Assembly (NCBI GenBank): GCA_014871385.1
Contig: CM026427.1
Location: 372,001 to 436,000 of the forward strand
Reading direction: 5' to 3'
Length of the DNA stretch: 64,000 bases
Source: Ceratodon purpureus
Lineage: Eukaryota; Streptophyta; Bryopsida; Pseudoditrichales; Ditrichaceae
Part shown: positions 35,170-48,508 of the stretch, piece by piece
How positions within the stretch are numbered: position 1 is the stretch's first letter
How the letters are laid out: each line of letters begins with the position of its first letter
Notes under the pieces: generated by a model
Database searches by the model: none
What the model saw: the letters and a program-made list of their open reading frames with translations, nothing else
What the model was told of the DNA's origin: nothing
Made by a program: the position numbers and the translations under genes

Positions 35170-36098
35170 TTAACCCCTAAATGCACTGGCGACCAAAATG
35201 TGGTCGCAGCCTATTTTGGGCAGGCTGCTACGACGTCAAAAATAATTATTAAGTTTTGAAATTTTGTTTGTAGATTCTTTCAGTCATTATGTACATGTCA
35301 AGCTTTGTTTCATATGATTTTGATATGTAATGCAAAAGTTATAAAGGATTAAAGGTTCAAAATCTCAACGCGGGCAGCATAAAAAAAACTCAAATCTTTT
35401 TTTAAAAAATAAATTAAAATATCATCATTTTCTACTGATTTGTATGCACATAGAAAGCTTTGAGCCATGCCAATCCAATAAGTGAGGTAAGAGATATGAG
35501 AAGTCATAGTATGCGGGCAGTTTGGTCAACTCTTCATCAAAAATAACTTCAACTATTGATTTTGAACTTGATTTTAGCTATTTCTCAAAATTAAAAATTG
35601 GAAAAGTTTTTCGTTACTTGTTACATCATCTTCACCGTTGGAATTGACTATATCTACTTTTATGTGGACAAAATTAGTAGTTTAGTTTTTCCCTCTATTC
35701 TACATCTTATTCTAATTATTTATGGTTTGAGGATGAAAATTAAGGTTTAATGTTTTGAGATTTTTTGTGAAGAATCTCAAGTCATTCTTTAAATAGAATA
35801 TGCAATTGCCCATTCTAAAATTTTAAAGCATATTTTCTGAAAATTTGTTGAAGCCAAGATTTAAGTTTTTTGAAGGATTGGAAATAACTTGTCTTGGAAG
35901 TTTAAACATCATGATCTTGTGATTGGTTTGATTTCTGACTCTAAGAATTTGAGAAATAGCTTTTTGATGAGTTATTTATAAGATCCTACCGTTGAAATTG
36001 CAAAAGAATGTTATGAAATTAAAAAAATTAGTTTGCTTTACAAAGAGGTATGAAAAGAGAGTTTGAGCCTGAAATTTCCAAGAGCATTTAGGGGTTAA
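35170..36098 (+). mobile_element. TTAA-flanked piggyBac-like MITE, copy D
   Basis: Both borders are intact: TTAA then CCCCTAAATGC, and GCATTTAGGGG then TTAA; 929 bp. A weak version of the subterminal motif (CATGATCTTGTGATTGG) is near 35910. The interior contains GGGCAGC words seen in other copies. Confidence 0.65.
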
Positions 36099-36435
36099 TA
36101 TAATAATTTCAATTTCAGGATAATTGTCAAAAAGTAATTAAAACAATTCTTTTTCAATAGAACAACTTGGAAGATTGCTATTAATATTACTACCTTGTAT
36201 TTACAAAAATACCTTAATAGAGTGATGTGTAAATTTTTATTTTTTGATTATATAAATTTATAAATACATATGAAATGATTATATTATTGCGCCTTTGGCG
36301 CCAATGATTTGCGGTGGCTGATTAGCCATTGTATAATCTATGTTATATAAAAACAAAGGATTAATAATCCAATCATGGTAAAATTAATAATCCAATCAAA
36401 AAATAAAGATGATGAATAGAAATAAAAATAAAAGA

Positions 36436-37527
36436 TTTACTTTAAAAGGTCCTTCAAACCATATTGTGGTTGGAGCACTTGTCGAAAGGCTTTATTAAGC
36501 TTATATATATTTAAAGTTTTATTACTATGCATAGCTTTCCCATGTAGCTATTTAATGGCACGGTTTTGAAAACATTTAGAATTACAATGCAAAAGTTATG
36601 GATTTTAGAAGAATATGCTCTAAATTTGGAAGTATAGGCACTTGCAAAATAATAGGCCCAATATATATATTGATGTCATTTTTCATCCAACAAATACTTT
36701 TCATCTAAACAACCGTTTCTATTTAGAGGAATTGTCTTCATTCCTAAGATTTTGTCATCCATATGACAATTATCATCCATAATTCAATTTGCATTCAAAA
36801 TATTTTTTTTCCATCTACAAATTTTTTTATATCCAATCTTCATTTTCCATCCGGACTTAATAATACTCATCAACTTTGTATGATGTGGCAAGAGGTCCAT
36901 CCAAGTGACCAGATGTTCACAAAATTGCCTTTAGAAACTATAGGGGAATATATAACCATTTGCACTTAAAAATTCCAGAAATTTGAGTTTTACTCTGATT
37001 TCATTCAAACTTTTTGTGGAGCTTTCTCTCATTGAAATGAAGAAATAAGTCATTTAGAATTTCAATTGAACATGTTTAAATTATCCTTTTACTATTTTTA
37101 AATTTAGTAGAATGTAAGGCATTTTCAATATACCTCCTTTCACACAAACAATGATTTTTTCCCTTTCCAAAGCCCATTTCGGGTTCAAACTTTGTGAGAG
37201 TATACCTAACTTCCATACCTACATGAATTGATGACCTTTAATCGCTCAAATGTGTTTGCAAAGTATAGTTTTTGGGCATCAAAACTCTATTGTACTACTT
37301 AAGCAATGTAAAAAATACCTTTATAGTGACTTCAAAATTAATAATCCTTCAATTTGTATGATGGATTTTGCTCAAATTTGGTACACTTTTTTCAATACGT
37401 AGGTACAAGATCCTACAATTATGTATGGAATTTTATGTTTAGGTTTAGAAAAAAAATAGGTTGCTATAAGTAGGAGTATACTTTTTGAAGTTTTGGCTCC
37501 AAAAACACCACGACCTTTAGGGATTAA
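36436..37527 (+). mobile_element. TTAA-flanked piggyBac-like MITE, copy E
   Basis: The right border GACCTTTAGGG-ATTAA (37514-37527) is clear; the left border near 36436 is worn. The last several hundred bases, reversed, align with the start of copy G (for example CTAAAGGTC then GTG and GGAG in order), so E and G form one subfamily of about 1.1 kb. The subterminal motif ACAAGATCCTACAATTATG is near 37405. Confidence 0.5.
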
Positions 37528-40403
37528 TAAATGAACAAAAGGTAATACAAGAGAATTATATATGAAAATTTGATGAACTAAAGAGTACATGGTGCAGCCG
37601 CCCAATTCTTCAATCAAAGTAGCTCAAGGATCTTGTGGTAGAGTTGTGAATGGCTTTTGTACTTGAGCAATTGAAAAATGTTTTGGTGGACTAGCAATAA
37701 AAGAATATAGTAGAGCACCTCCACCAAGGAATTCCAAAGTGTAAAGGCAATTCAAAAAGAGTAGAAATGTTGTTTTGCAACGTGTTGTAACATCTACGTA
37801 ATAGAAATAGTTTAATACTGCAGTAATTAAACGCTGCGGTGGAGTAGAGTCTTGTGGTGCAATTATCCAACAACATTCTCGAAGGAAAAACCTTGACAAC
37901 GTATCATGTGTTAAGAGCTTTAGGATTCATGTTTAGGTTTGAGGTTTATGATTTGTCATTCAAAATTTAGAAGAAATCTTAGTAATGAGATGAAAAAACC
38001 TTTAGATTTAACCATTGTAGTTGACTATGACACTTAAACTTGAGAATGAAAATCAAACATAGGACTTTCAAAAGGATGTAAGGTTGCAAACAAGAAATCA
38101 TTTACAACTCTTTATTTAATATTGGCTAAAGAACATGCCACATCTTTCTTTTAATATTAACCAAAGAACATGCCACATTCTTCTTTCAATATTAATCAAA
38201 GAAGATGAGAAGGGAAATTGATGCACATGGTACACCATTCTTTCAATTACAATGAAAGGAATAAAGGATGCAGGAGATGATACCTATGTCTTACCTTCAA
38301 TTTATAAACTATATATACAAGGCATTGAACACTTATTTTATCCTCAAATAATAAATAAATGTTGTTTTATCCTCAAATAATAAAGAAATTTTGGGATTTA
38401 GGCATATGTCTTACGTGAAATCATAATGGAACATCATCATTGTTAGTCCTCCTTATTTTCAAGAGTATATTAAAAATATGTGTGAAATGAATTGATTTTT
38501 TTACAACTATAATACATATAATTTTATATCATTTGATACAATTTTTTAATGTGCTAAAATCCCAATTAGCCTACTTTTATGGAAGACATACATTTTTAAT
38601 AGAACCGCTATTTTATTTAAATTTGATTTTTTAAATTACTACTTTGAATCATATATTAAATGGTTTGATTGAGTTTATGCATGTAGTGTAGTTGATTCAT
38701 TAAGTAGGATCCAATAGCCAATTGTTATGAAGAAAATTGTCAAACCTTATTCATTGATGTTTATACAATCAACAAATATATTATGTTTTATTTTAGTGTA
38801 TAGATAGTTGATAGTTGAAATTCTAAATTGTGTTCCAAATTTCTAATGCCAAACTCCAAACTTGAAATTTCACAATTAGATCTAACACCTTAAAATAATG
38901 GGTGAACTAAAAAAAGATTTTTGATAAACTCAAATTTTAATATCAAATTTTGATTAATCATATTTATCATTGAAATAATGTTGTATTTTAATAATAAATT
39001 TAGGAAAAATCATGATTTTTCTTTACAAGTGCATCTCCTTACGTTCTTTTATATTTATCAATTAATTTGTTGTCTCCTAAATTCTACTTTCTATAAATTT
39101 GTCTACAAAGATTATTTAACACAATTGATCGAGGAATATTTATGTTTGTTGTAAAAACCAACTATAATAAAATGTTGCAAACGTATCTTTTTAAATTAAA
39201 AATAAGTTCATAAAAAATATACAACATCCTTAAAAAATACATTACCTTGATATAATGGCAAATGTATATTGATTGAAAACTATGGTTTTTTAATTATTTA
39301 TAAAAATAATAATAATTTCATTTCCAGTCGTTTATAATGGTGCTCAGTTAATAGATGTAGGCTTTAAGTTTGTTAATAATGCATTTACCAGTGTAGGACA
39401 TTGATTATGGAAAGGAAAACAAACAATAATGATGGCTTTTATCTATTGATGCACATAGGAATTTGATGCTTATTGTGGTAAATTCATTTATAAGAATTGC
39501 ATCATTTCTTTGAATATTAAATTCAACTATTATGCTTTCTTTAACCTCAAATTTTCAAATTAAAAATCACTTTTGAAAAACTCCAACATTTAGTAAAAGG
39601 CTAAATCCTCATTTAAATGGTGATAGGATCATTAATCTCAAAACAAGAACAACGGAGCCCATTTCTATGGTAAAAAGAAAGGTACTTTATGTAGTAGGTT
39701 AATGTTGTTTGACTCATACTCTAAGAGCACAAAGAGGTGAAGAGAGAGTAGAAAAGGATTGGAGGATTAGGGTTTTAAATGAAGACAGGCTATATCTCAA
39801 CTTTACATACTTGTGGTAATTGTGGTTTGAGAAATGTGTATGTGGTGGATTTTGGTGATTTGGTAGGTAGGATTTTGGTCACGGGGTGGTCACCTGAAGT
39901 GTGGATCCACAGATGGCCGTAGAGGAACACATAGATGGAACCGTGGAGTCACGAGTGGGGTGGAAGGACCATGGAGTGGGGCCACGGTTAGAGCGGAAGT
40001 CTAGAACGTTCGTTGTGCAGAGTCTCGAAACTGTGAGAGTGAAACTGTAGACAGTCGAGACGGAGAGTCGGACTAAGACCGAGACCAACGGAGAGAGAAC
40101 TTAGAGTTGGCAGGGAGGGAGGGAATGTGGAGGAACACGACCACATCCAAACCAAACTAGGACCTGGCTGTGTGTTTGTCTGGCAATGGCCATAGCCATA
40201 GCAGCCTCAGCTTCCCCCACCCCTACGCCCTCGCCCTTGCCCTCTTACTCTTGCACACACTCTCGTTGAATACTCACTCTCTTTCTCTCTCCCTCCCTCC
40301 CTCCTGCCACTCTCCGATGCCTCCCATCCTCCCATTCCGACTCTCTCCCTCTCTGTTCTTGTGTTTCTATTCCAGCAATCCTTCCATTGCTACCACGGCA
40401 AGC
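37528..40403. other. AT-rich intergenic DNA, no gene seen
   Basis: No supported frame on either strand until about 40.1 kb, where composition shifts to that of a gene 5' region (CT-rich from 40.25 kb) belonging to the RAR1 pseudogene. Confidence 0.45.
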
Positions 40404-42477
40404 CCTGTTCGATGTCAACGGATCGGATGCAATGCCTTGTTCACGTCCGACAATAATCTCAACAACTCATGTACCTACCACGCTCGAATAAGCTGTCCTC
40501 AGCAGCCTCTGTCGATCGACTCGCATTGAGTTTGGGTGGTGCGTGGACAAGTCTAGAGGAAGCTTCTTTTGTGTTGGGGAAAAAGAAACAGTTGGAAGGG
40601 GTCATTCTGAATAGATCGTAAACGGGAATTCGATTCAGTGTGTCGATTCTAGTGATGAAGGATTTTGCTTCGGCTTGGTCGTTTAGAATCGGTGCATATT
40701 TTGAAATTTATTTTGTTTTGAACTTTTCATAGAATTGAGTTCCTTTTACTCCCACGGCAACCTTGATTGTATCACAAAGCTGTGAAACTCAGACAATTCT
40801 GTTTTTTTCTTCCGAATTCTGATAGTTCAGTTTGTAGTGTTTGATTTTTCTATTTTTGCGAGAGTTCCTAAAGCAAGTGTAATCACATGACGAAATCTTG
40901 TAAATCCTTATTTTGCTATCGTAGTTTCTTTGGGATCAGGCACAAGTAGAGAAAATCAACGTGTTGGAGCCGTTCGAAGAAATCCTTTTGACGAAGTAAG
41001 CCTTATTTTGTGTGGTTTTTTCAAAGGGTTTGTTAATCAATTGACTTTTGGATTGGAGTATCCTGTGACATTTGTATTGACATATTTGCTTGTTTACTGG
41101 CGGTGGATTCTATCGTGGGTCGTTGCTTCAATCAGACATGCGGTAAGATTCTTTCTGCAATTGAGTGTGCAAATTTTTTCTCTATATTGGTTTCTAAAAG
41201 AGATTAGTAAGAGATCATTTTATTTTATTTTTAAAATTTCAAGTTTTTCTTGAGAGTCGCATTAGATAATATTTTCACGCTTTGCGCATATTTTTCATTA
41301 TATTTTCATGGGCTTAGAGGTCTTCATGTGTGGGGGGTTGCTGAAATGAGTTTTGTTTTTGTGTAGCCTTTATTTCATGATGGTAAAAAGAAGTAGAGTT
41401 GTTGCAAACAACGCAACTATGACTTTAGCAATTTTTTGAGCCTACCTGGGTATGTTTTACCATGCTCTCTATGCTCTCTAGGCCTTGATGTTATAGTAGA
41501 CGTTTAAGCACGTCATATTTATGATTTAGGGAAGTAGGGAAGTTCTAAGAATTTTAGACTCAAGAGTTCGCATTTTATTACATGTGGATCGAGATGCCCT
41601 ACTTGAACAGTCATTCATGCATTCAAAATGCCACTTTTGATCTTCCTTGGGCTTGATATTTGTAAATAGCTTAGTTACAACAGGTCTCTGGAACAACGTA
41701 GTGTAGTAATGGCTAATTAGTCGCAAGTGGGTAGTCCTGCGCAAGATTCAGCAAAAGCCGCATGTGGACCGTGTAAGCAAGGATTTTTCTGCTTCGAACA
41801 TAGTCTGTACAGTACATCTCCCTCGGTTTATCTTCGTTTGCTTGTCGCAACACTTTGAAATTGAGGTGTTTTTTCCAACTGCTTCAACCTAGGTCTCATT
41901 GGGTTTAATATTATTCAAAACTGATAATATTCCCCATTTGTTGCCATCTTTTGTTCGGTAGGTGCTCTGAAACCAACAGCAGTAACTGCCAAGCCATCTC
42001 CGTCCCCTGAACAGGTTCCCGTCTTCCAAAGTGCAAAACCAGTAAAAAAGAGTTTGCCTGTCAAGGTGATGGATATAAATGCCAAACAAGTATATAAACT
42101 CAAAGGTTGTGGCAAGTTGCAACAATTTCACAGAGAAGGATAACCATGAGACAGCGTGTTGTTACCACCCTGGCCCTGCTGTATTTCATGATCGTTTGAG
42201 AGGGGTATGATGCTTCATTCACCACGATTTCTTGCCAAACCATTTAATTTCATATCAAAATTTAGTAGCGTCAAGTAAGCTCGTCGTACCACCCTGATTC
42301 TGCTGGTTATTAATTACTTACATCCAGAATCTTGAAATGATAAGTGATACTCCTATTTCATTTGTTTTTGTGCAGTGGAAATGCTGTGATGTGCATGTGA
42401 AGGAATTTGACAAGTTTTTGGAAATACCTCCATGCACCAAAGGCTGGCATGATGCAAATCCTGAAGATGCAGCTTGA
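40404..42477 (+). pseudogene. RAR1-like (two-CHORD co-chaperone) pseudogene
   Basis: Five exon-like pieces follow the RAR1 order. 40404-40481 is the first half of CHORD-I (RCQRIGCNALFTSDNN, then CTYH). 41367-41453, after a TTTGTGTAG acceptor, is the second half (PLFHDGKKK, stop, SCCKQRNYDF): the Trp codon before SCC is TAG. 41962-42065 is the linker (ALKPTAVTAKPS...). 42098-42204 starts CHORD-II (KGCGK, then NHETACCYHPGPAVFHDRLRG) with a frame shift near 42110-42130. 42376-42477 ends it (WKCCDVHVKEFDKFLEIPPC, TKGWHD..., TGA). The first exon also lacks a donor after the CHORD-I half. Introns are retained, so this is a decayed gene copy, not a processed one. RAR1 works with SGT1 and HSP90 to stabilise NLR immune receptors. 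A working paralogue may exist elsewhere. Confidence 0.8.
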
Positions 42478-42806
42478 GAATTTTATCGGCCGTTTGCAAA
42501 TCAAATTTCTTTTACAGATACACGGGATTTTAGATGTCTTAGAGCTGGATTGATGATGCAAGGGGTTTTGTAAACATGTTGTATTTACCTCATTTCTCCT
42601 ATCAAATAGCCAAATATTCTGTAGTATTTGGCAGTAGGCTACAGAATTGAGCACAATGCCGCCAGTCAAAACTTTATGAATTCAGACTAAAGTGTTATTT
42701 TAAAATCTTTCTCTACAACTGGAAATGTCATCTTGCCAGGGTGTGTTTATTGTGAATGTTTATCCAAAAGACATGTTCTAAATCCCAACTTAGAACCCTT
42801 TCTTTG
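42478..42806. other. Spacer between convergent 3' ends
   Basis: About 330 bases that should hold the 3' UTRs of the RAR1 pseudogene and the minus-strand gene; nothing else visible. Confidence 0.4.
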
Positions 42807-43730
42807 TCACCTAAAGTCGCTCTTCAAGACTCGTCTCTGCAACTCAAGCGTTAAGGGCCTGCATGCTCCACTCCTTCGTTTCCAAAGCAATACTTCCTCA
42901 CTCCCTCGTGGTGTGGGTTTCACAATCTTCACAGACGGTGATCCTAATGCAGGCTCATCTTTCGAAACCTCTACAGTGCTCACTGCAGGCGCCTCATCAC
43001 CCTCCGTCTGCATCATCGTCACTACGGGCTTGGTCATGAATGTGCTAGGTGGAAATGTTCTGCCTGCATTCATGTGACCGAAGCCAGGAGTGACTGCCTG
43101 GTCTTGAAAGCTGGTGCATGCAGAGCCAAACCTATTAAGGTCGATATGAAACTCGCCAGAATCATTCTCCTCAATGCGTGGTTGTTGGCTAGGGTTCACT
43201 GTTCCTCTTGCACCAAGGATTTGTTTCCACTTGGAAGGCCGTGAGGACGAAGGCGTCGACGTTGATTCCATGGCTTTCATTTGTGGGTTCCCTCTCTTTG
43301 ATTTCAATCTCCACGGCTCTGCCTCTCTGTTGTTTTTAGGTGGTATCTTCATATGCTTGTCCTTCCTAACCTGAGTCACGAAGAGAAGGTTTCATCAGCT
43401 ACCAACCGACTGAAAATTAACGCGTGAAATTAAGTAGTAGACATTCAATAATACTCTGCAAGGATAAATTCATTTCTGCACTCAATTACGTAATCTTAGG
43501 GCTGATCATATTTTGAAGATTGCCACTGGATTAGAGCGGCATGTTCAGTAACACTAACATAGTATCTTTTGGTGGTTTTTTCTTTCATTTGTTTTAGGGA
43601 GAATTAACATAAAGTATTAAAGAACCTGCTACAGTAGAACACTGCTGCTTCAATGTCTATATTTGTTACTATCTCCTTCTGGCAACACCTAATCAATCAG
43701 TGATTCATGTCTCGGGGATGAGTACTACCC

Positions 43731-43765
<35 letters not shown>

Positions 43766-44493
43766 GTGAGAGAGAGAGATCTCGTCCAGCTTTGTGAGCC
43801 AATACTCTAGAGCCAAGAAGACCCTGAGATGACGGCATCAACCTAGCCAAGACTAGACGACGATGAAGCCGAGATATTAACTATACCTGTCCTATGCAAG
43901 TGACCACAGGGGATGTAGGATCATCCCCACTGTCCGGGCCTTCGAGAAAGGCCGTCCGTGGAAGCGAGGTGACAGGCTGCACTGAAGACGCCCCTTGCCT
44001 CTGTCCGCCCATAGCCATAGCGGGATGCACTATCTGCTCGCCACAACACCAATTTCAGTTTAGTCTCTTGCCAACTCTCTACACCCAACTCCCGCTGACT
44101 CCTAAACCTACACCGAAACAATCTTAACAAGAGCACACAAGTGGTTTCTGTCAGCCCACTTGCATTGAACTCCCCACTGAACACACTCAGAAATCCTGAT
44201 TTGAAATCCAGTAGCAACAAGAGCGAGAGACGACTGACCAGATTAATGGCGCCAGCTCGGAAGCAAGCGAGCATTTGAGCGCTGCCACTAGAGCAGCTCA
44301 CTCTGTCTCTCCCCCGCGACGTAGCCTTCCTGTTCTCCGACGACGAGTAAGAAAAATCATGCGCGTCGTGGCAGTTGGTGTAGGACGTCCCGGGCTGCTC
44401 CGCGTCCTCCTCTGAGCAGCCATGGTGGGGATCGGGCGTCTCAGCCGGCAGCAAACAGATGAGATTCCGCAGCCCCATCGATATCTTGGTCAT
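42807..44493 (-). CDS. Syringolide-induced protein 14-1-1-like
   Basis: Three minus-strand exons, 44493-44239, 44033-43887 and 43370-42807, all in phase 0, give 321 residues. The landmark is residues 117-134, ending DDPTSPVVTCIGQ, followed across the intron by VRKDKHMKIPP; this matches the PTSPxVSCIGQVKxKK signature of plant proteins annotated as syringolide-induced protein 14-1-1. The rest is Ser/Pro-rich and probably disordered, with basic patches (SKRGNPQMK) and an EFHIDLNRF segment. The role of the family is unknown; its founding member was found as a transcript induced by an elicitor in soybean. An upstream in-frame ATG at 44568 would add 25 residues. The 3' end converges on the RAR1 pseudogene. 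Confidence 0.72.
43736..43780. repeat. (AG)n microsatellite in intron
   Basis: About 20 AG units with two GTGA interruptions, in the second intron of the 14-1-1-like gene. Confidence 0.93.
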
Positions 44494-45315
44494 CGCAGTA
44501 CTAGTCACAGCAGCTAATTCTAATTCCTTCCACAGATAGATCGGGGTAACGAAGAATCGTAGCTCCAAGTGCTGAGTGCTGACTTATAATTTTCTGCACT
44601 CGTGAGGTCGTTCTCATGTACTGATGAGCTAGCTAGCGAGCGTCCTTCAAGAGTGAGCTGGGATATATTATGTAAGATATCACTCGTGAACTAAAATGAT
44701 CACCAACGCCCGGCCCATGTATGCACATACATATATCGAGCAGTCAGTCTCTCTCTCTCGCTGTCTCTCTCGCTGTCTCTCTCGCTGGCTGTCTGTCTGT
44801 CTGTCTCTGTGCAGTGTGTGGGATGGATCATGGGCGTTGGCCGCGTCTAAGTTATGCGAAAGGTCTGTGTGAGAGTGGAGCGAAACATGACCAGTTCTTC
44901 CTTTTGCCAAGGCTAAGGTAAGGTAAGGCAAGGCAAGGTAAGGCAGGTAAGGCAGCCTCTGCTCTCAAGTATCCGTCTGGCAGCAGCTAGAGCCTAGTAC
45001 TACAGTAGTGTACTGTACGACGTGTGACCTAGCTCGGGTTGGTCAACAGTGCTTGACGGTGTCTTGACCACACCCAATGATAATATTGCTGTCATTTCCA
45101 CACTTCAAATTAAGCACATAACTTACTTGCTGCTCTCTTACCTCCAAAACCACTCGAAGTTACGCACTAAGTAACTTACTACAGTCTTCGTATTTTGACA
45201 ATCTCTCTCCAGAAATATATAATATGAAGATACCACCATTTCATGTGTGACTGGCTGACTCACTGACTGGTCCACACTAACTTAGCACTTACTATAACGC
45301 ACGCCTGCCTGCCTC

Positions 45316-45346
45316 CATACATACATACATACATACATACATACAC
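45316..45346. repeat. (ATAC)n microsatellite
   Basis: Seven to eight perfect ATAC units. Confidence 0.92.
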
Positions 45347-45551
45347 TCATACATGCAGAACCCAACTTTACCCTAAGTTAATTCCCTACTCTTGGACCAC
45401 ATGAGAGTCACTAACTTAACCGAGACTAACCCAGACCAGTTAGCTGTTAGTTTCGGACTAATTTATAACTAGAATAACAATAATAATAACAATATATGAC
45501 TCGACTCTGCTGAGATTGCAAATGAGACGTTAGGAGTGGAGGGTCCGTAGG

Positions 45552-45596
45552 AGGAGCCTGGAGCCTGGAGCCTGGAGCCTGGAGCCTGGAGCCTGG
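45552..45596. repeat. (GAGCCTG)6 minisatellite
   Basis: Six near-perfect 7-bp units. Confidence 0.92.
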
Positions 45597-46221
45597 ACGC
45601 ACTGCACTGCCCTGCTGCAGCAGAATGATATTCATGTGTCCGACGCAAAGCTGGATCCACGCACATGGGAGCCCAGAGAGACGCCCAGGACTCACAACTT
45701 GTACCTAACAGTACTGCTCCTCCTTGTAGTACTAGGAGCCATAAATTATAATCTTCTTGCAAGGTATCACCGTTCACGGAGGGAGGGAGGGACGGAGGGA
45801 GATGCCAGTTCTCTTTATTTCTCCTCATCGAGCATGGCTCCGTTGCCACGTTCGGTGGGTTCCATTTTTATACCCCTTCATACTTTGGGGTCCTGGGATC
45901 TTTTTTTAGTTTTTTTTTGTTATAATCGGGGCTAGAGGCCTCAAATTACCGTGCAGAAGTACACTTGAGATCAGTAGGACCCCACTCAAGCATAATAATA
46001 GGGGCAAAGATTTGCCCCACCCCTCCTACCCCCTCCTGAACTTCGCCACCGAGCGACACTCAATGGGAGGATTTAGACACTCTTTGAGTCTTGGAGATGC
46101 ATGCCTGCATGCTTTGGAAGTTTTTTTGCACTTAGGTCCTCTCCTCTAGTAGTCCTGGGAATACCTTAAATTGGGAGCTCAAGTATATAAAATAGGGACA
46201 CACTTTGCAACATTTGTAACC

Positions 46222-47051
46222 CTAACCCCTAATGTCTAAATCAACCCTTTCAGGGTCAATTTTCGTCTGGTCATGCTTGCAGTTACTAAATTTAGATCAA
46301 ATGAAGTTGCTACTTTTGGCAGAATGTAGAGTTTTTCAATACCTTTCCGAAAAGTCATCTCATGCTTCAAAATTCCTCATAGTTTAGGAGATATTCACAG
46401 TCAAAGTTTGAAAACACTATTTGAAATCTGCCCAAAACTACCCAAACTGCGGTATATGCTCATTTATTCTCAAAAACTGCCCAAAATCAATTAAATTGCA
46501 GAAACTTCAAAAATTCACCAAAAACTGAGATTTTAATTTTTTTCAAGTTTTGTTTTTTGTTCAAGTAAATAAGGTATTAAGGCATGAAATCACCATTTGC
46601 ATTTTCAATCCAATTATTCTTCACATACCTTTTTTATTGTCAAAGGTTGGCCTTTGTAGTTGAATTTCAGCATACCTCTATGTGAATAATCAAGCATTTC
46701 TTTAGGTTTTATAGGTCGTATGAGGGTAAAAATTGCAAAGGCATGTTCCTAACTCACCTAAAGACAAGAATTTGAAGAGCCTCATATCAAATTTTCTACC
46801 AAAAATGATTTTTTTGGCCCTCAAAAAACCAGTTACCGTTTTTCCAACAATCAAAAAAACTTTTTTCCATCTTTAAACATTATGATCTCACAATTGATAA
46901 GGAATTTGAATTTAAGATTTGACATACATGTGCACATACAAGTTAGGTTCAAGACCTTACGGTTGCATACTTAAAAATACATCAAAAATTTAAAAAAATT
47001 ATCTTGCATTTAAAGAGGGCAGTTTTAAAGGCTTTGGACATTAGGGGCTAA
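46222..47051 (+). mobile_element. piggyBac-like MITE, copy F, with CTAA target duplication
   Basis: The borders are CTAA then CCCCTAATGTC on the left, and GACATTAGGGG then CTAA on the right; 830 bp. The inverted ends match over 11 bases without error and the flanking CTAA is a direct, non-palindromic repeat. The subterminal motif TTCAAGACCTTACGGTTGC near 46948 matches copies A-C. No open frame of note. Confidence 0.68.
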
Positions 47052-48427
47052 TTTGTGAGAGCTCTCCACTTCTCTTGGAGCTCTCTGCAAAACACATGGT
47101 AGTCAAGTTTTTTTGACCTTGGAAAATAAAAAATTCTTTTCACCTCGGTAGATAGAAACACTGAGATAACCTCGGTGTCAAGCGCGAATGGGCGCACAAA
47201 GTACTTCCCGTTTAACTTCACTGGAATGTGCAATTGCCAATGAGCATCACCTACCACTGCATCAGTGCACCAGTGACTACTTCACTCCGGAGTCCGCATG
47301 CGTCCCTGACCAGCACTGCCACCGATTCCCCGCACTGCCACTGCCATTGCCACTGCAGGTGTCCTGTGCCATCATACCGTAGGTATTTTCATAACAAAGT
47401 CTCTGCTTCAGTCAATGCAATATATATAATTTCACTTGATTCACTTACCAATCTCCAAGCAGTTGTTGGCATGTTAAAGATATAGGACCAGGTGCTGGAA
47501 GTCATCCTACTAACTTAACTTAGTGGTAGATTCACCGGATATTTGACGATATTCGCTGGAAACTGGCCAATATTAAAGCAAAGTTTGTCTTGAATTACAC
47601 TAGACTACCTTTCTATTGTCTGATTATATCATGAATTTTGAAGACAGTGATTTGTCTAGACCATTCACTTGCGCAAGCTGAGCTAATTAAGTTACTACGT
47701 CCTCGAGGCGAGTGAGCTTCAAGAGTCATCCGAGGTTCGAGAGAAAGTCTTGTTACTTGTTGAATATGAGACGCTACAAAACAAATCTCAAAGACTTACA
47801 GTATTCCAAAGGCCATAGGATTATCCCAAAGCATCTCACTGCCCACTGCAGAGTTCAATCCCAAAGTCTAAAGTGGTGACTTTCTTTCACGGTGCATGCA
47901 AAATGGGTTAAGGTCTCAAGATTCAAGATTGGACCAATCAAGGGGATTGGGCCAAATTCCAATCAATCATCAACAAGGTGTTGAAAAGGCCTGTTATCGG
48001 GGGATGATCAGCAATTATATTATACCTTGTGTTATGTTGTCAATGAGGCTGCTGGAATTAGCTCATTTCTCACTTCTTGGTGGCTGCAGCACACTTGTCT
48101 ACAGTGTTTTTACACTGCATTGAAAGACATTGAGTCCAGCATCTGCACCCAAAATTAGATACTAGGTAGGCCCAGGTCCAAATGGTGTGATAACCATGAG
48201 TATTGGAGAACAATCTAAAAAGGATCAAAGGAAGAAAGTACCATTACATATCAAAGATAGTTTTTATTTTACGTTGCACTCCCTCCACTCTATCCTCTCT
48301 TTTGCCTACTTAACTTTTTAAGGTAGACGGTGCTGAATCCGTGTGTTTGCTAAATTCGTGCATGTGGTTTGAGCATAAAAACCATGCACTGCAAGACTCA
48401 GACCCAACCTAGTAGTGCTCACAAGTT

Positions 48428-48508
48428 GGATACACTCACAGTTGCATGTAGGAATCGAAGTGGGTGGATTTGGATACATTCACAGTTGCATGTAGGAAAC
48501 AATGTGGG
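48428..48508 (+). repeat. Two direct 37-bp copies, 44 bp apart
   Basis: 48428-48464 and 48472-48508 share GGATACAYTCACAGTTGCAT and a following GTAGGAA with a common end GTGGG. Confidence 0.8.

Larger units (their letters stand above)
44494..46221. other. Upstream region of the 14-1-1-like gene, then intergenic DNA
   Basis: Simple repeats dominate: CTCTCGCTGT and CTGT units at 44745-44810, AAGGT units near 44910-44950, (ATAC)n at 45316-45346 and (GAGCCTG)n at 45552-45596. No gene is supported. Confidence 0.45.
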
